NCBI GenBank assembly: GCA_009697495.1 | Contig: SHUN01000047.1 | Location: 1-11,079, forward strand | DNA length: 11,079 bases | Source: Bryobacterales bacterium | GTDB taxonomy: Bacteria; Acidobacteriota; Terriglobia; Bryobacterales; Bryobacteraceae | Reading direction: 5' to 3' | Shown: one piece after another, positions 6,813 through 11,079 of the stretch | Position numbering within the stretch: position 1 is the first letter of the stretch | How the letters are laid out: each line of letters starts with the position of its first letter | The notes under the pieces: model-generated | What the model saw: only the letters and a program-made list of their open reading frames with translations | Databases searched by the model: none | Told to the model about the DNA's origin: nothing | Position numbers and translations under genes: made by a program

Positions 6813-7555
6813 TCGTGGAGGCCTGTCATTGTTATCGGCTGAACCGGCGGCGGGATGAGCGAAAGTTCCGGTTTTTGCGCGATGAGACCGGCGCATTCGC
6901 GGCCGTCGAGGAAGAGGCTCCCCGGGAGATCGCGGCGGCGGTAGAGCCAGGCGTCCTGGACGGCGAGGCCGGCGGCTTCGGTGATGCGGCGGAGGGTGAG
7001 ATCGTCGAGGAGGTGGAGGCTGGCGGGAATCTGATCGAGTTTTCGATGGGTTGAAAAATCTCTGGTATTTTCGATCCAGCCGGGCCAGTCTTCGCGTGCA
7101 TCGCGGCGGCGTTCGAAGACGGGCACGAAGGCCCGAAACGGTTTTTGCCAAGGCGTGGAGGCTTGGACGAACAGCTTGCCGCCGGGAGCGAGCCAGCGGG
7201 CGATGGCGGCGAGTCCTTGTTCGAGCTGAGGCCCGGAGAGGAAGTGCAAGACGTTGGAGGCGTGAACGGCGGAGAGGCTGGCCTCGGGGAAGTAGAGGTC
7301 CTCCGGGAAGCGACCGGGCAAGAGGGTGAGTTTGTTGGTTTTGACGATTTCGGCGAGGTGAGCGGGATCGAGGTCGTTGGCGATGACGGTGGCGCCGGCT
7401 TCGATGGCTGCGAGAGATGCCAGGCCGAAGGCGGCGCCGATATCGAGAACGGGGAGGGGGACATTACGGCAATGGGCCACGAACAGCTCACTGACTTCGT
7501 TGAGCTGATTCGAGGCCCAGCCGGTTTTATTACGGGTGGGGATGCGGCGGTGCAT
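6809..7555 (-). CDS. Class I SAM-dependent methyltransferase, coupled to the BLUF sensor
   Basis: A 248-residue cytosolic methyltransferase with unknown substrate. Motif I is VLDIGAAFGLAS (residues 36-47), followed by strand-2 acids D61 and D63 (VIANDLDPAHL). The strand-4 stretch LSAVHASNVLHFL spans 94-106 and the strand-5 signature RWLAPGGKLFVQAS spans 120-133. The N-terminal IPTRNKTGWASNQLNEVSEL and the C-terminal YRRRDLPGSLFLDGRE with IAQKP look family-specific and may bind substrate. The start is the only suitable ATG in the frame; an AGGTGG lies just 1 nt upstream, closer than usual, so initiation may rely partly on coupling to the glycine-zipper gene that ends 13 nt earlier. Its stop overlaps the BLUF start (ATGA). 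Context suggests one operon whose product could be under light control, but a target for methylation cannot be named from sequence. Confidence 0.87.
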   Translation of the reverse strand: MHRRIPTRNKTGWASNQLNEVSELFVAHCRNVPLPVLDIGAAFGLASLAAIEAGATVIANDLDPAHLAEIVKTNKLTLLPGRFPEDLYFPEASLSAVHASNVLHFLSGPQLEQGLAAIARWLAPGGKLFVQASTPWQKPFRAFVPVFERRRDAREDWPGWIENTRDFSTHRKLDQIPASLHLLDDLTLRRITEAAGLAVQDAWLYRRRDLPGSLFLDGRECAGLIAQKPELSLIPPPVQPITMTGLHE

Positions 7556-7568
7556 GCCACCTATTAGT

Positions 7569-8387
7569 TTAACGGCGGCGGCCGCCGAAACCGCCGCGAC
7601 CTACGAAGATGCGCGGGCTGTAGTAGCGGGGGCCGCCGTAGAAGTAGGGATTGTAGCCATAACCACCGTTGTAAACAGACGGTCGCCGCTGGGGTTCGGG
7701 GCGCCGTTCGAGAGTTTCGCGCTCGTACTCCGTCTGGCGAATCGGCTGGAAGGCGTGCGGGGCGCGTTCGGTGGAGATGGTGATGGGAGCGAGGGTGCGG
7801 AAGGTGACGACGGTTTCGGGGTCGATTTCAGTGGCGCGACCGCGGGTGGCGAGGACGCCAATGGCGGCGGCTCCAGCCCCGGCGAGAGCGCCGATGCCGG
7901 CTCCGGTACCGCCTCCGGCTGCCGCGCCGATGGCTGCGCCGGTGGCGGCGGTGGTTCCGGCGGCGGCGGCGTCACGGCCGCGAGAAGTACCGCCATTGTA
8001 TTCAACGACCTGGGTGCGAACCGGCAATTGTTGCCCGTCGGCGAGGCCGATTTCGGTGAGTTCAACGCCGAGACGGGAAGTGCCTTTGGCGCGGCCGGCT
8101 TTGATGGCTTCGGTGACACGGCCTTCGATGGTTTGACCGCGGTGAGCGACAACAAGGCCGTCGGCGACGATGGGTTGAGTGAGGGTGCCGCTGAAGCCGT
8201 CTCCGGCGTGGCTGCGGTTACTGGATAGGGGCTGGTCGACGCGGATTCTGATCCAGGCGCCGGCGGGCAGAATGATCTGGGATTGGATGGCGCGTGCGGG
8301 GGGCGGCTGCGGTTCGGCGGGTTCGGGGGTCTGGGCCCAGGCTGAGCCGGCTAGCAGGGCGGCGGTTGTTAAGAATGGCAGTTTCAT
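7569..8387 (-). CDS. Secreted glycine-zipper protein
   Basis: A 272-residue exported protein of a kind common in Acidobacteriota; its function is unknown. The signal peptide MKLPFLTTAALLAGSAWA (1-18) is cut before QT and fixes the start, as does the good ribosome binding site ahead of it; the frame is open further upstream to 8516 without merit. Residues 19-33 are Pro-rich. Residues 38-135 form a beta-rich domain (ILPAGAWIRIRVDQPLSSN, AHRGQTIEGRVTEA, LGVELTEIGLADGQQLPVRT). A glycine zipper follows at about 143-177 (TGAAIGAAAGGGTGAGIGAL), likely a membrane-inserting or oligomerising helix pair. ETVVTFRTLAPITIST at 191-206 closes the domain. The tail at 238-272 is Gly/Tyr/Arg-rich (GGYGYNPYFYGGPRYY, GGFGGRRR). 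It is the first gene of the operon with the methyltransferase, BLUF and HEAT-like genes. An envelope location is likely; a role in light response is not shown. Confidence 0.82.
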   Translation of the reverse strand: MKLPFLTTAALLAGSAWAQTPEPAEPQPPPARAIQSQIILPAGAWIRIRVDQPLSSNRSHAGDGFSGTLTQPIVADGLVVAHRGQTIEGRVTEAIKAGRAKGTSRLGVELTEIGLADGQQLPVRTQVVEYNGGTSRGRDAAAAGTTAATGAAIGAAAGGGTGAGIGALAGAGAAAIGVLATRGRATEIDPETVVTFRTLAPITISTERAPHAFQPIRQTEYERETLERRPEPQRRPSVYNGGYGYNPYFYGGPRYYSPRIFVGRGGFGGRRR

Positions 8388-8393
8388 GGCGTG

Positions 8394-8399
8394 TCTCCC
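8394..8399 (-). promoter_or_regulatory. Ribosome binding site of the glycine-zipper gene
   Basis: GGGAGA on the minus strand ends 6 nt before the ATG at 8387. It decides the start in favour of the signal-peptide methionine over the longer open frame that reaches 8516. I found no convincing -35/-10 pair for this operon in 8400-8520. Confidence 0.6.
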
Positions 8400-8543
8400 A
8401 GTTGTAGAAAGGCAATTGGGATGCCATTCGGTAAGTGCTTGATTGCGCTTGGGTTGTAGTTGCGCGCGGGCTGCCGCGGCTGGTGCAAGGCCAGCAGGGT
8501 GGTTGGTTTCGGCCACCGTTCCGGGAAACTGGCGTGAATTCGT

Positions 8544-8568
8544 TATACTGAACGCAACTAATAAGGAA
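8544..8568 (+). promoter_or_regulatory. -10 element and ribosome binding site of the second Oar-like receptor
   Basis: TATACT (8544-8549) matches the -10 consensus at 5 of 6 bases and would give a short leader of about 18 nt. AAGGAA (8563-8568) lies 5 nt before the ATG at 8574 and is a good ribosome binding site. No matching -35 is seen at 16-18 nt upstream, so the promoter may depend on an activator or another sigma factor. The ribosome site is well supported, the promoter less so. Confidence 0.45.
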
Positions 8569-8573
8569 AAGTC

Positions 8574-10616
8574 ATGAAACAGGCGATTGTCCGGAGCATC
8601 TGTTGTATTTGTTTAGTTGCGGGAAGCCTTTCGGCCCAGAGCACCGGGCGCCTGTCAGGGCTGATCACTGATTCCAGTGGCGCGGCGGTGCCGAATGCGA
8701 AGGTGGACCTTTATATTCCCGGCGGCGGCACTCCGGTGGTGTCGACATTGACGACGCGGGATGGAAATTACAGCATTACGGGCCTGCAACCAGTGCTCTA
8801 CGATCTCCATGTGGAGATGGCTGGGTTCCGGAAGACAATTCTGCGTCAAGTAAAGGTGGATCCGGGCATTGAACTGCCGGTGCAGCCGATTCGGCTGGAA
8901 ATCAGCGCTGTAACGGAGGTGGTGGAGGTGCAGGCGGTGTCTGTGGGCGTGCAGACTTCAAACGCCGAGATCGCATCCACGGTCACCAATTTACAGATTA
9001 CACGCCTGCCGAGCTTGAATCGGAGTCCGCTCGCCTTCATCACCATTCAAGCCGGTGTGGGCGGCAATGGGCGCACGGGCACCACGATCAATGGACTTCG
9101 TCCGTCGTTTGCGAATGTCACGATTGACGGCGTGAATATCCAGGACAATTTCATCCGGACGAACACGCTTGATTTTCAGCCGAACATGCTGCAATTGGAT
9201 CAGGTGGCGGAGTTCACTCTATCGACGTCGAATACCAACTCCAGTTTGGGCAATGGGGCGGCGCAACTGAGTTTTGTCACGCCGTCGGGTACGAACCAAT
9301 TGAAGGGAAACGGCCGCTGGTTTAACCGGAATAACGTGGCGTCGGCCAACACGTGGTTCAACAACCGGAACAATGTGCGGCGGCCATTCCTGAATCAGAA
9401 TCAGTTCGGCGGATCGCTAGGCGGCAAAATCATTAAAGATAAGTTGTACTTCTATGCCGATTACGAGGCGACGCGGCAGATCCAGCAATCATCACAGACG
9501 CGAACCCTGTTGCGGGAGGATGCGCGGAACGGTATTTTTACTTATGTGGACACGGCCAACAATACGCAGAGAGTGAACCTGCTGGGCTTGTTTCCGGGGC
9601 TAAGCCGCCCACCGGCGATCACACAGATTCTGAGCGCGGTCCCGGCGGCGAGCGTGATCAACCGGAACGACGTCGGAGATACGCGGAATACGGGTGGATA
9701 TACGTTCAATATTCGAAACAACCGGACGCGTGACAATGTTACGGGAAAGCTCGACTACAACGCTTCCATAAAGCACAGCTTTCATGGAACCTATATCTGG
9801 AACAGGGACATTATAGACCGGCCGGACCTGGCCAATGATTACCTGCTGGTCCCGAAAGTGACCAACGACAACCGGATCAAATTGATCTCATTGACGCACC
9901 GTTGGAATCCGAAGCCAAATGTTACGACCGAATCGCGTTTTGGCCTAAACCGGGCACCGGCGGTTTTTGCCACAACAGAGGAGTTCGGCGGCCGGATAAT
10001 CGGGCTGCCGCTGGTAAGTAATCCGTTGAACACGTTTCGGGGGCAGGGGCGATTCGTCGATACCTACAACTACTCGAGCGGCGCGAACTGGGTGAAGGGC
10101 GCGCACACGATGAGCTTTGGGCTGCAGGGGATGAAGATAGCCGCCGACCCATATAATGACGCGGGTAATCTGCCAACTTTCAATGTGGGACTCAGCACGG
10201 CAATGTCTTCGACTTATAATTTGGCGCCGCTGCTGCCGGGTCTGCGCGCCGCCGATTTGGGCGTCGCAAACGCGCTGCTGGCCCTACACGCCGGCATGCT
10301 GTCTAGCGCCAGCCAGCAGGTCAACGTGAATAGCCGGACCTCGGGATTCGTTTCCGGCGCCACCAGCGCCCGCCAGTTGCGTCAGCAGAATCTCGCGCTC
10401 TATTTCAACGATCAATGGAAAGTCAGCCGGAAACTGACGATAACGGCGGGGGCGCGGTGGGAGTATTGGTCTCCGGTTGATGAGGTGAACGCGCTGGTAC
10501 TGTTGCCGGTGATACCGCAAGGGAGCAACGCTATCTCCACGCTGCTTTCCAATGCCACGCTGGATTTTGCGGGGGGGCGCCGTGGGCCGGCCCTGGTACA
10601 AGAAGGATTTGAATAA
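8574..10616 (+). CDS. Oar-like TonB-dependent receptor, N-terminal part before a frameshift
   Basis: An outer-membrane receptor related in architecture to the one at the left edge. Residues 1-21 are a signal peptide (MKQAIVRSICCICLVAGSLSA), cut before QS. A carboxypeptidase-regulatory-like domain spans about 25-112 (GRLSGLITDSSGAAVPNAKV, YDLHVEMAGFRKT). The plug covers about 115-235 (ITRLPSLNRSPLAF, TTINGLRPSFANVTIDGVNI). The barrel begins near NQFGGSLGGKIIKDKLYFYA. The frame ends early: after ATLDFAGG at the run of seven G it reads RRGPALVQEGFE and stops at 10616, giving 680 residues. The sequence after the run in another frame is clearly the same protein (VGRPWYKKDLNNIGPNVGLA), so this is half of one gene. 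As it stands the product lacks the C-terminal barrel strands and terminal signal and should not fold in the outer membrane. Confidence 0.85.
   Translation: MKQAIVRSICCICLVAGSLSAQSTGRLSGLITDSSGAAVPNAKVDLYIPGGGTPVVSTLTTRDGNYSITGLQPVLYDLHVEMAGFRKTILRQVKVDPGIELPVQPIRLEISAVTEVVEVQAVSVGVQTSNAEIASTVTNLQITRLPSLNRSPLAFITIQAGVGGNGRTGTTINGLRPSFANVTIDGVNIQDNFIRTNTLDFQPNMLQLDQVAEFTLSTSNTNSSLGNGAAQLSFVTPSGTNQLKGNGRWFNRNNVASANTWFNNRNNVRRPFLNQNQFGGSLGGKIIKDKLYFYADYEATRQIQQSSQTRTLLREDARNGIFTYVDTANNTQRVNLLGLFPGLSRPPAITQILSAVPAASVINRNDVGDTRNTGGYTFNIRNNRTRDNVTGKLDYNASIKHSFHGTYIWNRDIIDRPDLANDYLLVPKVTNDNRIKLISLTHRWNPKPNVTTESRFGLNRAPAVFATTEEFGGRIIGLPLVSNPLNTFRGQGRFVDTYNYSSGANWVKGAHTMSFGLQGMKIAADPYNDAGNLPTFNVGLSTAMSSTYNLAPLLPGLRAADLGVANALLALHAGMLSSASQQVNVNSRTSGFVSGATSARQLRQQNLALYFNDQWKVSRKLTITAGARWEYWSPVDEVNALVLLPVIPQGSNAISTLLSNATLDFAGGRRGPALVQEGFE
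10571..10577 (+). repeat. Run of seven G at the receptor frameshift
   Basis: GGGGGGG lies exactly where the receptor reading frame breaks. Removing one G joins the two parts smoothly: LDFAGG continues as AVGRPWYKKDLNN, which fits the family. Such a run is prone to polymerase slippage and to sequencing error. Confidence 0.85.
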
Positions 10617-11079
10617 CATCGGGCCGAACGTGGGATTGGCGTGGCAGCCGTTTGGCGATAATAAGACCGTCATTCGGTCGGCCTATTCAATCAATTTCCC
10701 CAATGATGAATTGATCCGCTCGATCGATAACAGCGTTTCAACGAATGCGGGATTGAATTCGACTCAGAATTTGGTCAATCTGAATAATACATTTCTGAAC
10801 GGCCTTCCGGCTGTTACCGCGCCGGTGTACAAAGTTCCGATTACCCAGGCGGAAATCTACAGGACCAATACGGCGGCGGCGATGGGGATGCCGGATCCGG
10901 GCCTGGTAACTCCCTATGTCCAGCAGTGGAATCTGAGCGTCCAGCGGGAGATAGTCCGCGGCGTCCTGGAGATTCGGTATGTCGGCAATCGCTCCACCAA
11001 GCAGTTTCGCGCGTTTGACTACAATCAGGTCCAAATTCTTAACAACGGGTTTCTGGCGGATTTCAACCGAGCTTATAGC
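10582..11079 (+). CDS. Oar-like TonB-dependent receptor, continuation after the frameshift (runs off the window)
   Basis: This is the downstream part of the receptor that starts at 8574, read in the frame one base back. I checked all 166 codons from the GTG at 10582 to the edge and found no stop. It contains barrel sequence typical of the family: VGRPWYKKDLNNIGPNVGLA, WQPFGDNKTVIRSAYSINFP, MGMPDPGLVTPYVQQWNLSV and QREIVRGVLEIRYVGNRSTK. The VQQWNLSVQRE...VLEIRYVGN segment is a hallmark of Oar-like receptors and lies in the second half of the barrel. The GTG is only the first possible start codon in this frame; no ribosome binding site stands before it, so independent translation is unlikely. 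Its C-terminus lies beyond the window. Confidence 0.8.
   Translation, partial: MGRPWYKKDLNNIGPNVGLAWQPFGDNKTVIRSAYSINFPNDELIRSIDNSVSTNAGLNSTQNLVNLNNTFLNGLPAVTAPVYKVPITQAEIYRTNTAAAMGMPDPGLVTPYVQQWNLSVQREIVRGVLEIRYVGNRSTKQFRAFDYNQVQILNNGFLADFNRAYS

Noticed and set aside
6813..7151. N-terminal extension of the BLUF gene up to the ATG at 7151.
   Set aside because: The added part is Pro/Arg-rich and lies fully inside the methyltransferase gene in another frame; BLUF domains begin at the MTSIIYVSS start.
7536..8228. Plus-strand open frame rich in Gly and Ala.
   Set aside because: It is the complement of the glycine-zipper gene; the repeat-like look mirrors the zipper and its tail.
8523..8544. GGGAAAC followed by CGTT, resembling an ECF sigma factor promoter.
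   Set aside because: Only 11 nt separate the two blocks, well short of the usual 16-17.

Overview
The window most likely comes from an Acidobacteriota genome, probably of the Bryobacterales/Solibacter type. This is inferred from gene content: two Oar-like TonB-dependent receptors with an N-terminal carboxypeptidase-regulatory-like domain, a short family with a KYRKTYSTVW-like tail that I recall from acidobacterial genomes, a secreted glycine-zipper protein, and GC-rich coding DNA. No rRNA, tRNA, CRISPR array, transposase or phage gene is visible.

Layout. (1) Positions 1-1788, minus strand: the N-terminal ~596 residues of an Oar-like receptor that runs off the left edge. (2) Positions 1789-1996: spacer with a small palindrome near the receptor start and a perfect 8-bp hairpin behind the next gene. 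(3) Positions 1997-4757, minus: a siderophore-type TonB-dependent receptor followed 7 nt later by a class I SAM methyltransferase. The receptor has an odd N-terminus and may be leaderless. (4) Positions 4942-6033, plus: a secreted alpha/beta hydrolase of the acetyl-esterase kind. (5) Positions 8387 down to 6030, minus: a compact four-gene operon made of a secreted glycine-zipper protein, a SAM methyltransferase, a BLUF blue-light sensor with all key photochemical residues, and a short HEAT-like protein. The last three reading frames overlap (4 nt, then 11 nt). The HEAT-like gene is frameshifted, and its repaired end shares its stop codon bases with the converging esterase stop. (6) Positions 8574-11079, plus: a second Oar-like receptor, broken by a one-base frameshift in a run of seven G and running off the right edge.

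Working together. Three outer-membrane receptors plus a secreted esterase suggest uptake and breakdown of extracellular substrates, with iron-chelate uptake likely for the middle receptor. The BLUF operon is the most interesting part: a photoreceptor translationally coupled to a methyltransferase on one side and a candidate protein-interaction partner on the other. The link between light and methylation is inference from gene order only.

Two independent one-base frameshifts in otherwise well-preserved genes mean that sequencing or assembly error must be excluded before either is called a pseudogene or a phase-variable gene.
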